A stretch of DNA of 64,000 nucleotides from Micromonospora siamensis (GCF_900090305.1 NZ_LT607751.1:1426001-1490000); one strand, 5' to 3'. Shown: positions 7,827-16,224, counted from the stretch's first letter. Notes: generated from the letters alone by a model not told the origin. Translations and numbers: made by a program.

Positions 7827-8396
7827 ATGCCAACTCTCCGCGCGGTCCTCCCGACATCCGGCCGGCACGACCTCAACCGGAAACTGATGCTGCTGGTCGC
7901 CGGGATCTTCGGCGGTGGTGTCCTGCTGCTCGCCGGGTACGCCTGGCAGCAGCGCTCCGCCACGGTCTTCGCGGTCGGCGCGCTGGTGGCGCTCGCGGCC
8001 AGCGCGGTGGGCGTACTGGCGGGGTTCCTGTTCGGACTGCCCCGCTACGTCCCGGCCGCCGGGGCGGCCACGGTCGTCGAGCTGCGCGCCGGGACGTACA
8101 CCCCGGGCAACAACCTGGAGCAGGTGGCCGACTGGCTCACCAAGCTGCTGCTCGGCGCGGGCCTGACCCAGCTCGGCCGGTTCGGCGGGTGGTTCGGCGC
8201 GTTCACCACGGCGCTGGGGGCCGCGCTGGTCGGGCCGGACGGGTCGGATCCGGCCCGGGCCCGGGTGCTCGCCGGCAGCGTGATCGTGCTCTATCCGGCG
8301 CTGGGGTTCCTCTTCGGCTACGTGCTGACCACGCTGTGGTACCTGCGCAACCTTGCCGAGGGCGAGGAGGAGACCCCGGAACAGGCCGTCCGGTAG
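7827..8396 (+). CDS. Four-helix membrane protein of unknown function
   Basis: A 189-residue integral membrane protein. Two helices come first (about 22-42 and 46-70). They are followed by the conserved-looking LFGLPR, a loop with NNLEQVADWLTKLLLGAGL, and two more helices (about 115-140 and 150-175). The C-terminal tail is short and acidic. I recall the pairing of a LFGxPR motif with N-LEQ-(I/V)-x-DWLTK from uncharacterised bacterial membrane proteins, some carrying extra soluble domains, but cannot name a Pfam family. Here the protein has the membrane part only. It lies alone 54 bases before an APH-like kinase gene. Function unknown. Confidence 0.75.
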   Translation: MPTLRAVLPTSGRHDLNRKLMLLVAGIFGGGVLLLAGYAWQQRSATVFAVGALVALAASAVGVLAGFLFGLPRYVPAAGAATVVELRAGTYTPGNNLEQVADWLTKLLLGAGLTQLGRFGGWFGAFTTALGAALVGPDGSDPARARVLAGSVIVLYPALGFLFGYVLTTLWYLRNLAEGEEETPEQAVR

Positions 8397-8450
8397 GGCC
8401 GGCGGACGAAACCGTTTGCGGGAAGCCGGACCGCCACGCAGGGTGGCCGG

Positions 8451-9344
8451 ATGGCGATGCACGCGGACCAGCTCGACCTGACCGCCGAGACGGTCCGGCG
8501 GCTCGTCGACGACCAGTTCCCGCAGTGGCGGCACCTGCCGCTGCACCAGGTCGACTCCGACGGAACGGTCAACGCGATCTTCCGGATCGGCGACGAACTG
8601 GCCGCGCGCTTTCCGCTGCGGGCCGAGGACCCGACCGAGGTACGCGCCTGGCTGGTGGCGGAGGCCGACGCTGCCGCCGAACTGGCCGCGTGCAGCCCGG
8701 TGCCGGCACCGTCGCCGGTCGCGCTCGGCGAACCGGGGTACGGCTATCCACTGTCGTGGGCCGTGCAGACCTGGGTGCCCGGGCGGGTGGCCAGCGTCGA
8801 GGATCCGGGTGGGTCGCTCGCCTTCGCCCGCGACCTCGCCGCCCTCATCCGTACGCTGCGGACGGTCGACACCCGCGGACGCCGGTTCTCCGGCGGCGGC
8901 CGGGGTGGCGAGCTGCCCGCCCACGACGACTGGCTGGCGCTCTGCTTCGACCGCAGCGAGGGGCTGGTCGACGTCCCCCGGCTGCGCCGGCTCTGGGCGG
9001 AACTGCGGACGCTGCCGTCGGCCGGCCCGGACGTGATGTCGCACAAGGACCTGATCCCCGGCAACGTGCTGGTCGGCGACGGCCGGCTGGTCGGCGTCCT
9101 CGACGGCGGCGGGTTCGGCCCGGCGGACCCGGGTCTGGACCTCGTGGGCGCCTGGCACCTGCTCGACCGGCCCGCCCGCGACGAGTTCGCCCGGACCCTC
9201 GGCTGCGGTGACGTCGAGTGGGGCCGGGGGATGGCCTGGGCGTTGCAGCAGGCGATGGGGCTGGTCTGGTACTACGCCGAGACCAACGTCGCGATGAGCC
9301 GGCTCGGGCGGCGGACCGTCGACCGGCTGCTCGCCGCGAACTGA
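8451..9344 (+). CDS. Aminoglycoside phosphotransferase (APH)-family kinase
   Basis: A 297-residue small-molecule kinase of the APH fold. The catalytic loop is HKDLIPGN (near residues 198-205: HxD with the distal Asn) and the metal-binding Asp is in LDGGGFG. The N-terminal lobe includes the strand IFRIGDELAARFP. Members phosphorylate antibiotics, sugars or amino alcohols, and the substrate cannot be read from sequence; a true aminoglycoside resistance role is not implied. No ribosome-binding site precedes the ATG; CAGGGT lies six bases upstream, so it may be leaderless. It stands upstream of the two-component genes with a 52-base gap and no obvious link. Confidence 0.85.
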   Translation: MAMHADQLDLTAETVRRLVDDQFPQWRHLPLHQVDSDGTVNAIFRIGDELAARFPLRAEDPTEVRAWLVAEADAAAELAACSPVPAPSPVALGEPGYGYPLSWAVQTWVPGRVASVEDPGGSLAFARDLAALIRTLRTVDTRGRRFSGGGRGGELPAHDDWLALCFDRSEGLVDVPRLRRLWAELRTLPSAGPDVMSHKDLIPGNVLVGDGRLVGVLDGGGFGPADPGLDLVGAWHLLDRPARDEFARTLGCGDVEWGRGMAWALQQAMGLVWYYAETNVAMSRLGRRTVDRLLAAN

Positions 9345-9396
9345 CCGGCGGCGAGGAGGGTCGACCGGCGGGACGCGGCGGTGAGACAGTGGTGCC

Positions 9397-10497
9397 GTGA
9401 CGCGGGCGTTGAACGCACTGGCGGTCGGGGCGTTCCTGACCCTCGTGGTCGACGTGCTGACCTCCGGTCGCCCCGCCACCTCCCTGCTGGTCGCGCTCGC
9501 CTTCCTGCTGCTGGCCACGTTCGGTTTCGAGCCGGTGTCGCGCCGGCCGCGCACCGGCTGGGCGTACGGATACGTGCTGACGGGGCTGCTGCTCGGCTAC
9601 GCGACCTTCGCCGCGACCGGGGCCTCCGTCGGCGGGACGCTCTTCTTCGCCGTGCTGGTCGCGCAGGGCGTGCTGGTGCTGCCGGTGCCGGCGGTCGTGG
9701 TGCTGGTGGCGGTCGTGCCGCTGGCGCACGCCGGGATGTCCGTGCCGGCCGGGCTGCGGGAGGGCTTCGGCCTGCTGGTGGCCGTGCTGTTCACGGCCGT
9801 CATCACCAAGCTGCTCGTCCGCGAGCAGGAGGCGCGCCGCGAGCTGGCCGCGGCACACCGGCGGCTGCGCGAGTACGCGGTGCAGGTGGAGCGGCTGGCC
9901 ACCGTGGAGGAACGCAACCGGGTGGCACGCGACATCCACGACGGTCTCGGCCATGCCCTGACCGTCGTGCAGATGCAGGTCAAGGCGGCCCGCGCGGTGC
10001 TGGCCGCCGATCCGGGCCGCGCCGACGCGGTGCTCATCAAGGCACAGGACCAGGCGGAGGAGGCCCTGCGCGAGGTACGCCGGTCGGTCGGCACGCTGCG
10101 GGAGCCGGTCACCCCGGTGCCGCTGCCCGAGGCGTTGCGCGCTCTCGCCGACGAGACCTCCGCCGCGGGCGTACCCACCGCGTTGGAGGTGGTCGGTGCG
10201 GTACGCCCGCTGCCCGAGCAGGCCCGGGAGTCGCTCTTCCGCGCCGCCCAGGAAGGGCTGACCAACGTACGTCGGCACGCCCGGGCGACGCGGGTGGAGC
10301 TCACGGTGGACTACTCGCGGCCCACCGGCGTCCGCCTGGAGGTGCGGGACGACGGCCCCGGTGCCGGCCCCGGGCCGACGTCCTCCGGTTTCGGGCTGCT
10401 CGGCATCGAGGAACGGGCCGCGCACCTGGGCGGCCGGATGACCTTCGACTCGGAGCCCGGCCGAGGGTCGAGGTTGCGGGTGGAGGTCCCCGGATGA
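9397..10497 (+). CDS. NarL-type sensor histidine kinase
   Basis: Membrane sensor kinase of 366 residues, partner of the next gene. The N-terminal 145 residues form about five or six helices with hardly any extracellular domain, so it probably senses something in or at the membrane. A short coiled linker leads to the HisKA_3 dimerisation domain with the phospho-acceptor His at about 181 (RDIHDGLGHAL). A HATPase domain follows (EGLTNVRRHA as N box; DDGPG and GFGLLGIEERA as G boxes). Start GTG at 9397, with GACAGT six bases upstream as a possible -10. It overlaps the regulator gene by four bases (ATGA), so the pair is cotranslated. Confidence 0.93.
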   Translation: MTRALNALAVGAFLTLVVDVLTSGRPATSLLVALAFLLLATFGFEPVSRRPRTGWAYGYVLTGLLLGYATFAATGASVGGTLFFAVLVAQGVLVLPVPAVVVLVAVVPLAHAGMSVPAGLREGFGLLVAVLFTAVITKLLVREQEARRELAAAHRRLREYAVQVERLATVEERNRVARDIHDGLGHALTVVQMQVKAARAVLAADPGRADAVLIKAQDQAEEALREVRRSVGTLREPVTPVPLPEALRALADETSAAGVPTALEVVGAVRPLPEQARESLFRAAQEGLTNVRRHARATRVELTVDYSRPTGVRLEVRDDGPGAGPGPTSSGFGLLGIEERAAHLGGRMTFDSEPGRGSRLRVEVPG

Positions 10498-11156
10498 GTC
10501 GTCCACCGGTGCGGGTGCTGCTGGTCGACGACCAGGCGCTCTTTCGCGAGGCGCTGGCCACCCTGCTGAGCGTGCGCGACGACGTCGAGGTGGTGGGGGA
10601 GGCGGCGAACGGCGCCGAGGCGCTGGACCGCGCCGCCGGCCTCACGCCCGACGTGGTGCTCATGGACCTGCGGATGCCGGTGCTGGACGGCGTCGCGGCC
10701 ACCCGCCGGCTCCGGGCCGAGCAGCCTGAGATCCGGGTGATCGCGCTCACCACGTTCGACGACGACGAGGACGTCTTCGCGGCGCTGCGGGCCGGCGCGC
10801 TCGGCTACCTGCTCAAGGACGTCTCGTCGGCGCGGCTGGTGGAGGCGATCCTGGCCGCGGCCCGGAACGAGTCGGTCCTGCAACCGTCGGTGGCGGCCAA
10901 GGTGGTGGCGCGGTTCGCCCGGCTTCCGGTGGACGATCCGGGCAGTCGACCCCAGCCGCTGGTGGTGCCGCTCTCGGATCGGGAACTGGACGTCGTGCGG
11001 CTGCTCGCCGAGGGCCACAGCAACCGGGAGATCGCCGACGCGCTGTTCCTGGCCGAGGGCACCGTCAAGAACCACGTCACCAGCGTCCTGGGCAAGCTGG
11101 GCGCCCGCGACCGCACCCAGGCGGCGCTGCGGGCCCGCGCACTCGGCCTGCTCTGA
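10494..11156 (+). CDS. NarL/LuxR-family response regulator
   Basis: DNA-binding partner of the upstream kinase, 220 residues. The receiver domain has the acidic pocket (VDDQ near residue 12), the phospho-acceptor Asp at about 58 (DLRMP), and the switch residues in LTTFDD and LLKD. The C-terminal GerE/LuxR helix-turn-helix reads LSDRELDVVRLLAEGHSNREIA with recognition helix GTVKNHVTSVLGKLGA. It starts at the ATG overlapping the kinase stop. The likely target is unknown; the membrane protein immediately downstream (113 bases, same strand) is the best local candidate. Confidence 0.94.
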   Translation: MSRPPVRVLLVDDQALFREALATLLSVRDDVEVVGEAANGAEALDRAAGLTPDVVLMDLRMPVLDGVAATRRLRAEQPEIRVIALTTFDDDEDVFAALRAGALGYLLKDVSSARLVEAILAAARNESVLQPSVAAKVVARFARLPVDDPGSRPQPLVVPLSDRELDVVRLLAEGHSNREIADALFLAEGTVKNHVTSVLGKLGARDRTQAALRARALGLL

Positions 11157-11269
11157 GCGCCGGGTCATGCCCGGTCGTGACCGGTGACCATGACCTCCGG
11201 CACCTGGCCCGGCCGGCGATCGGCGGCACGATCGGACACACAGCCGCCGACGTCCTCCGGGAGCCAGCC

Positions 11270-11695
11270 ATGACGACCACCATCCACGACGCCCCGACCG
11301 ACCGGCCCCGCACCTCCCGCCGTCGCGGGCACCTCCGCTTCGCCGGCCACTACCTCGAGATGCTGGTCGCCATGCTGGTCGGGATGGTCGCCCTGGGCCC
11401 GCTCTGGTCCTGGGCGACGCCCGGCCTGGCCGACCGGGCCGACGCCCATGCAATGATCATGGCTGCCGACATGACGATCGGAATGGGCCTCTGGATGAGG
11501 ATCCGACGGCACTCGTGGCGGCACATCGTGGAGATGTCGGCCGCGATGGTCCTGCCCTTCGTGGCGCTGCTCCTGCCGTACTGGCTCGGCGCCATCTCCG
11601 GCGGGACGCTGATGACCGGGGGTCACCTGCTGATGCTGCCGGCCATGCTCGTCGCGATGCTGCTCCGGCGGGGCGACTACTACCACCACCACTGA
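11270..11695 (+). CDS. Small Met/His-rich membrane protein
   Basis: A 141-residue protein with four predicted helices after a basic N-terminal stretch (PRTSRRRGHLRF). The helices are unusually rich in Met and carry His at several positions: HAMIMAADMTIGMG in helix 2, HIVEMSAAM leading into helix 3, MTGGHLLMLPAM in helix 4. The C terminus ends DYYHHH. Such Met/His density can bind copper or heme, but no known metal motif is certain. I start at the ATG at 11270 because GGAG is seven bases upstream; the open frame begins earlier. It directly follows a two-component system and may be its target. Family not recognised. Confidence 0.75.
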   Translation: MTTTIHDAPTDRPRTSRRRGHLRFAGHYLEMLVAMLVGMVALGPLWSWATPGLADRADAHAMIMAADMTIGMGLWMRIRRHSWRHIVEMSAAMVLPFVALLLPYWLGAISGGTLMTGGHLLMLPAMLVAMLLRRGDYYHHH

Positions 11696-11731
11696 GGCTC
11701 GGACTGCTCCCGACGGCGTGGTGAGTTCCGC

Positions 11732-12187
11732 TCAGGACACGGTTCTGGCCGCCGAGAGCCACCAGGAGCCGTCGATGACGATCCGTCCGGTGTCGAAGAG
11801 GTCGCGCTCGAAGGCGACCGGATCGACGGGGGCGGGCGGGTCGGCCATCGTCGCCACCACCTCGTCGGGCAGCCGGACGTCGTGCTCCTCGACGTAGTGC
11901 GCCAGCCCCTCCGGCCAGACGAAGTGCCGGCCGTCGGTCAGCTCACCGGAGCCGTTCGGCCCGCCGCAGATCCGACACCGGGCGACCCCGGCGGTGGCCA
12001 GGCAGGTCGTCCCCGCCCGCAGGTACGCCACCACCCGCCGCCGGCTCTCCGGGTCGCCCGCCGGCTCCACGAACGCCGTCGGGTGCGGCCACTCCTCCTG
12101 CCCGGCGGCGGCCCAGTAGCCGATCAGCCGCAGCACCGTCTTGTCCGCGTCGTCGTGCCTGTCCGTGTCGTCGTGCACGCCGGCCAT
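11732..12187 (-). CDS. Conserved hypothetical protein with a CxxC knuckle
   Basis: A 151-residue soluble protein. A possible zinc knuckle CRICGG sits near residue 71 and HYVEEHDVRLPDEVV near 96. There are no membrane helices and no signal peptide. The pattern of a CxxC followed by a W-x-E-G-L-x-H-Y-V-E-x-H segment recurs in uncharacterised actinobacterial proteins, sometimes near toxin or immunity genes, but I cannot name the family. It is convergent with the membrane protein at 11270 and divergent from the gene at 12299. Confidence 0.7.
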   Translation of the reverse strand: MAGVHDDTDRHDDADKTVLRLIGYWAAAGQEEWPHPTAFVEPAGDPESRRRVVAYLRAGTTCLATAGVARCRICGGPNGSGELTDGRHFVWPEGLAHYVEEHDVRLPDEVVATMADPPAPVDPVAFERDLFDTGRIVIDGSWWLSAARTVS

Positions 12188-12298
12188 CGTCGCAGGAACC
12201 TCACCTTCGGTGACAGAGGCCGCCCGGCGCGTTGCGGGTCAGCCGTACGGCCCCGGTGGCGGCACACTGGACCGGGAGCCCACGCAGGGAGGTCGCCG

Positions 12299-12883
12299 GT
12301 GGCCGGGTCACAGGTGTTCTGGCTGGACGACGAGTACGACCGCGAGCACGCCCCGGACGGCCACAGCCGGTACGCCGCCGAGGTGCGCCGCCGGCGTGCC
12401 GACTTCGCCGACGCGTGGGGCGACTTCTCGCCGGTCGGCTTCGCGGTGACCGCCTGGCGGGTCGCCGCCGAGCTCGCCCCGCCGTACCTGCGCTGGCACC
12501 GCCGGATCACCTCCGCCGACCTGCTGCGCAGCCCGTGGGACGGCACCCTGACCTGCCGGGTGTCGGTGGCGTCGCCCTGGCCGGCGGAGCTGACCCACAG
12601 CCGGCAGTGGTACCGCGACCGGGGCTGGCGGGACTGGCCCCAGCTCTTCGGCCAGTACGCCCACCCGTCCGCGCAGGATCTGACCCGGGTGCCGCACCTG
12701 CGGGCGTCGCTGCTGGTGGAGGGGCCGGTGCCGTTCGCCGGGCTGCCGCCGGCGCCGCAGGGGCCCGACGACGCGCCGGAGGTGGCCGCGCGCGGGGCGC
12801 TGGCCGTGCTGGTCCGCGAGCTGAACGACCTGCTCGGCCCGGTGATCGGGCAGCTCGACGCCGGAGTGCCGGCCGGCTCCTGA
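12299..12883 (+). CDS. Hypothetical protein
   Basis: A 194-residue soluble protein, not recognised. It begins with an acidic/aromatic stretch (QVFWLDDEYDREHAPDGHSRYA) and is rich in Trp and Arg throughout. No catalytic motif, signal peptide or membrane helix is visible. I start it at the GTG at 12299 because AGGGAGG sits six bases upstream; the frame is open further upstream but overlaps the opposite-strand gene. It converges on the phosphopantetheinyl transferase gene with a seven-base gap. Confidence 0.7.
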   Translation: MAGSQVFWLDDEYDREHAPDGHSRYAAEVRRRRADFADAWGDFSPVGFAVTAWRVAAELAPPYLRWHRRITSADLLRSPWDGTLTCRVSVASPWPAELTHSRQWYRDRGWRDWPQLFGQYAHPSAQDLTRVPHLRASLLVEGPVPFAGLPPAPQGPDDAPEVAARGALAVLVRELNDLLGPVIGQLDAGVPAGS

Positions 12884-12890
12884 GCCGGCG

Positions 12891-13547
12891 TCAGTGGTCG
12901 AGCAGGACGGCGGCGGTACGGACCAGGTCCCCCTCGACCACGAAGCGCCCGGTGACCACCGAGGGCGCGCGTACGGCCGCGGCGGCGGCCACCCGGGCCG
13001 GGGCGATCCGGGCGGTGAAGGTGCCCTCCGCCGGATCCAGCTCCACCGTGGCGTCGAGGAAGTCCAGCCAGCCCCGCACGATCGGGTGCCAGACCTTGTA
13101 GACGGTCTCCTTGGCGCTGAACACCACCACGGGCCAGGAGGAGCCGGCGGGGAGCCGGGTGAAGTGCTCCTCCTCCTCGGGCCGGCAGATCACCCGGCGT
13201 ACCTCCGGGGTGAGTTCCTTGTGCCGCTCGGCGTCCATGCCGACCGATCGCACCTCGGCGGAGCGGGCGGCCGCCGCCGCGCAGTAGCCGCGGGTGTGGG
13301 TGATCGTGCCGACCACCCCGGGCGGCCAGACCGGGGACCGGTCGGCCGCCGACGGCACCGGGGCCGGCGGCACACCGAGGGCCGCCATCGCCCGGCGGGC
13401 GCACACCCGACCGGCGGTGAAGTCCCGTCGCCGACTGTGCACCGCCCGTTCACCGAGGCAGGCCCGCTCGGCGGGCAGCAGCTCACCGGCCCAGTCGGCC
13501 GGCCCGGCCACGGCCACGGCGACCGACGCCGGCAGCAGATCACGCAT
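12891..13547 (-). CDS. 4'-phosphopantetheinyl transferase, EntD/Sfp type
   Basis: Transfers phosphopantetheine from coenzyme A to a serine of carrier proteins, activating polyketide, nonribosomal peptide or fatty acid synthases. The 218 residues fit EntD-like enzymes. Key motifs are present: RRDFTAGRVCARRAM, the THTRGY stretch, the Mg-binding VGMDAE (GxDxE) and the FSAKETVYK (KE) motif. The ATG at 13547 has GGGAG upstream. No synthase gene is in this window, so it probably serves clusters elsewhere, as stand-alone broad-specificity enzymes of this type often do. Confidence 0.92.
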   Translation of the reverse strand: MRDLLPASVAVAVAGPADWAGELLPAERACLGERAVHSRRRDFTAGRVCARRAMAALGVPPAPVPSAADRSPVWPPGVVGTITHTRGYCAAAAARSAEVRSVGMDAERHKELTPEVRRVICRPEEEEHFTRLPAGSSWPVVVFSAKETVYKVWHPIVRGWLDFLDATVELDPAEGTFTARIAPARVAAAAAVRAPSVVTGRFVVEGDLVRTAAVLLDH

Positions 13548-13724
13548 CGCGCTCTCCCTCAGCTGGGGCCCCCGCCCGGCACGGGCAGCAGAAGTGTGGT
13601 GAACGTACCGCAACGGGGTAACGCCGGAGCGTCCCCGGACGCTGTTGGGGCAGCACCGGGGATGATGCTCCACTGTCGAGGGCGGCCGACGGGGTGTCAC
13701 CCCACCACGCGAAGGGAAGACGCG

Positions 13725-13994
13725 ATGATCGCAGGCGCGGAACCACCCGGGTCGGCATCCGACGAGCACCTGCCCGTCCCACCCGGCTGGACCTGCGGCT
13801 CCTGCGGCGCCGACTGGCCCTGCCCGCCCAAGCGCGACCGGCTGCTGCACGAGTACCAGGTCGACCGCGCCTCGCTCAGCGTCTATCTCGGATCCTGCCT
13901 GGCGGCGGCGACCGAGGACCTGCGGGGCGCCCCGTCGCCCGGCCTCCAGGACCGGTTCATCGGCTGGCTTCCCCGCGGCCCGCGCGGCGGCTGA
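13725..13994 (+). CDS. Small Cys-rich protein
   Basis: An 89-residue protein with the motif CGSCGADWPCPPKRDRLL near residue 23, a likely zinc-binding knuckle with an extra Cys. A helix (YLGSCLAAATEDL) and a conserved-looking RFIGWLPR end follow. Similar short proteins occur widely in Micromonosporaceae and are sometimes labelled flavin reductase in databases; nothing in the sequence supports that label. GAAGGGAAG provides a ribosome-binding site. It precedes a strong bidirectional terminator. Confidence 0.75.
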   Translation: MIAGAEPPGSASDEHLPVPPGWTCGSCGADWPCPPKRDRLLHEYQVDRASLSVYLGSCLAAATEDLRGAPSPGLQDRFIGWLPRGPRGG

Positions 13995-13999
13995 GCGGC

Positions 14000-14046
14000 G
14001 GCCCGCCCGCCCCGGCGTCGAGATCGGCTGCCGGGGCGGGCGGGCC
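14000..14046. terminator. Bidirectional terminator
   Basis: A perfect 17-bp GC-rich stem with a 13-base loop lies between the convergent genes ending at 13994 and 14053. It has no T run, as is common in high-GC actinobacteria. Confidence 0.85.
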
Positions 14047-14052
14047 GGCGGG

Positions 14053-14817
14053 TCAGGGCCGGCGGGGGCGGCGGGTCAGCCCGAAGCCGACCACGCCGGC
14101 CACGGCGGCGAGGATCCCACCGGCGGTGGTCCAGGCCCACCGCGAACCCAGGGCGGGCAGCCAGCCGACGCCGTCCCTCTCCTGCACCGGGGCCGGCGTG
14201 GGCTCGCCGGTCAGCACCGCACCGGCCCGGTTCTCGGCGGTCAGCGGCGCCTTCAGCTCGCCGTCGTCGGCCGTGGCCCCACCGTCGGAGTCGGCGGAGA
14301 CCAGCAGGTCCACGTCGACCGGCAGGCCGAGGTCCGCCTCGGGCAGTTCCGCCACCGACAGCCGGACGTAGTAGGTGCCGGGGAGCGGGTCTGCCGACCA
14401 GGGATCGGCCCAGGAACGCACCTCGCGCAGCGTGCAGCCCAGCTCGACGCTGGTCGCCGTGGCGTCCACCAGCGGGGTCTGCGCGCCGGTCGTGCACGCC
14501 TGCCGGCGGCGCAGACCGTCGAAGACGTCCACCGACCAGACCGAGGGGCCGCCGCGTGCCTTCGGGAACGACACGGTCGCGGAGATCCGGTGCACCTGCC
14601 CCGCCGAGGCGGTGAACGACCAGTACAGGTAGTCGCCGGTCGAGGCGCCGACCTGGACCGGCTGGCCGGCGGTGATCGCGGTGGCGGTCAGGAACGACGT
14701 GCCGGCCTTGGTGACGGTGGCGGCGCCGGGCGAGGGGGTGGGCGCGGCGGCGGCCGGCAGCGCCGGGCCGGCGAGGGCGGCCAGCGCCGCCGCCGACACG
14801 ATCAGAGGCGTACGCAT
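14053..14817 (-). CDS. Secreted, C-terminally anchored partner of the VWA protein
   Basis: A 254-residue envelope protein of unknown function. A signal peptide ends near ALPAAAAPTP. A beta-rich ectodomain contains GDYLYWSFTASAGQVHRISA and a PGTYYVRLSVAE strand, then a Pro/Thr-rich linker. A C-terminal membrane helix (GILAAVAGVVGFGL) ends in a basic tail, TRRPRRP. Two Cys (RRRQAC and ELGC) could form a disulfide outside the cell. The start lies one base after the stop of the VWA gene, so the two are translationally coupled. Part of the ectodomain resembles the C-terminal half of the VWA protein (aromatic-W-x-f/v ... GQ-x-x-R-x-S), suggesting related folds. Confidence 0.8.
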   Translation of the reverse strand: MRTPLIVSAAALAALAGPALPAAAAPTPSPGAATVTKAGTSFLTATAITAGQPVQVGASTGDYLYWSFTASAGQVHRISATVSFPKARGGPSVWSVDVFDGLRRRQACTTGAQTPLVDATATSVELGCTLREVRSWADPWSADPLPGTYYVRLSVAELPEADLGLPVDVDLLVSADSDGGATADDGELKAPLTAENRAGAVLTGEPTPAPVQERDGVGWLPALGSRWAWTTAGGILAAVAGVVGFGLTRRPRRP

Positions 14818-14818
14818 G

Positions 14819-16099
14819 TCAGTTCTCCCTCCAGGTGGCGACCCACCAGCGGGTGAGCAGGCCGGCGACCAGCCCGGTGAGCAGTCCCGCCACGGTCAGC
14901 ACGGCCAGCAGCAGCCAGCCCCGGCCGAGACCGGGGCCGGCCGGCGCGGGGGAGGCGTCGACCACCCCGACGGTCAGCTCGACCGGCATGCCCGGCTTGG
15001 CCTCGGTGCCGGACCGGGGTGCGAAGGAGTTGCTGACCACCAGGCAGACGACGTCCGGCTCGACCAGGGTGCCCTCGCTGGGCTCCGGCGACGGCCGACC
15101 GTCCGTGTCTGACCAGCGCAGCCCGGCGGAGATCACGTCGGTACGCCCGCTGCCGGCGTCGACGCCGCGGACCAGTTCCCGCCCGTCGCCGGTGGTGGCC
15201 CGGAGCAGGACCCCGTGGTCGGGGCGGACCGGGCGGTCCAGGGCGATGCTGACCGAGGCGCGCAGCTCCTGCCCGGGCCGGACCGGCACCCGGTACCAGC
15301 GGTGCGTGGAGAACTCCTCGCGGTCCGTGTAGACGCCGGGGGAGAGCAGCGGCGCGTCGACACAGCCGGCGGCGCCGTCGACCACGGTCGGGGTCGCCGT
15401 GTACGTGTCCTTGGCCCGGTCGACGAGCTGCTTGATCCGGCCGGTGAGCTCCTCCGCGCTCTCCGCCGCGGTGTAGGTGCCGCCGGTCGCCCCGGCGATG
15501 CAGAGCAGCTGGCGGCGTACCTTGGCGTCGGGCGCCAGGCCGAGGGTGTCGACCACCAGCCGGGTGCCCTGGGCGGCCAGTTCCCGGGCCACGTCGCAGG
15601 GGTCGGGCGGGGCACAGGTGTCCTCGCCGTCGGTGATCAGCACGATCCGGCGGGCGGTGGTGCCGGTGCCGAGGTCCTGCGCCGCGGAGCGCAGCGCCAG
15701 CCCGACCGGGGTGAAGCCGGTCGGGCGCAGGGTGGCCACGGCGGCCTTGGCCTGCGTCCGGTCCACCGGGCCGACCGGCACGATCTGCTGGGTGTCCAGG
15801 CAGCCCTGCTTCTTGTCCTTGCCCCGGTAGGTGGCGCCGAGCACCCGGATGCCGAGCTGCGTCTCCTCCGGCAGCGCGTCGACGACCTCGTTGAAGGCCT
15901 GCTGCGCCACCGAGATCCGGCTCCGGCCGTCGATGTCCCGGGCGCGCATCGAGCCGCTCACGTCGAGCACCAGCTCGACCTTCGGCGGCTCGGCGGCCGG
16001 CTCGGTGGTCTCGTCGGCCGACGCGGGCGGCGGACCGGCCAGCGCGGTCGCCACCAGCAGCCCCAACAGGACGGCTGTCGATCTTCTCTTGTTGATCAC
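14819..16099 (-). CDS. Secreted von Willebrand factor A domain protein, membrane-anchored
   Basis: A 426-residue surface protein. A signal peptide (STAVLLGLLVATALAG...ASA) leads to a VWA domain at about 40-215. Its metal site is DVSGSM, with further MIDAS elements in TGFTPVG and ITDGEDTC. A beta-rich domain follows (RWYRVPVRPGQELRASVSI). The C-terminal helix LLLAVLTVAGLLTGLVAGLL has a short basic tail. VWA domains bind protein or metal-linked ligands, and the ligand here is unknown. I start it at the GTG at 16099: TACACT lies six bases upstream and there is no ribosome-binding site, so it appears leaderless; an ATG at 16135 is less likely. Cotranscribed with the partner downstream. Confidence 0.88.
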   Translation of the reverse strand: MINKRRSTAVLLGLLVATALAGPPPASADETTEPAAEPPKVELVLDVSGSMRARDIDGRSRISVAQQAFNEVVDALPEETQLGIRVLGATYRGKDKKQGCLDTQQIVPVGPVDRTQAKAAVATLRPTGFTPVGLALRSAAQDLGTGTTARRIVLITDGEDTCAPPDPCDVARELAAQGTRLVVDTLGLAPDAKVRRQLLCIAGATGGTYTAAESAEELTGRIKQLVDRAKDTYTATPTVVDGAAGCVDAPLLSPGVYTDREEFSTHRWYRVPVRPGQELRASVSIALDRPVRPDHGVLLRATTGDGRELVRGVDAGSGRTDVISAGLRWSDTDGRPSPEPSEGTLVEPDVVCLVVSNSFAPRSGTEAKPGMPVELTVGVVDASPAPAGPGLGRGWLLLAVLTVAGLLTGLVAGLLTRWWVATWREN

Positions 16100-16105
16100 C
16101 GGGCG

Positions 16106-16111
16106 AGTGTA
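16106..16111 (-). promoter_or_regulatory. -10 box of the VWA gene, leaderless geometry
   Basis: TACACT on the minus strand is followed by CGCCCG and the GTG start at 16099. No Shine-Dalgarno is present. Confidence 0.6.
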
Positions 16112-16224
16112 GTGAGATCCACTTCGGACGATCATCGGGGTCGCGGGGCGCCGGATTCCGTCATCCGAAATTTGACCCGAGCGCACCCGTTGTGCCAAGG
16201 GTTCGCGGTGGTTAAGCTTTCCTC

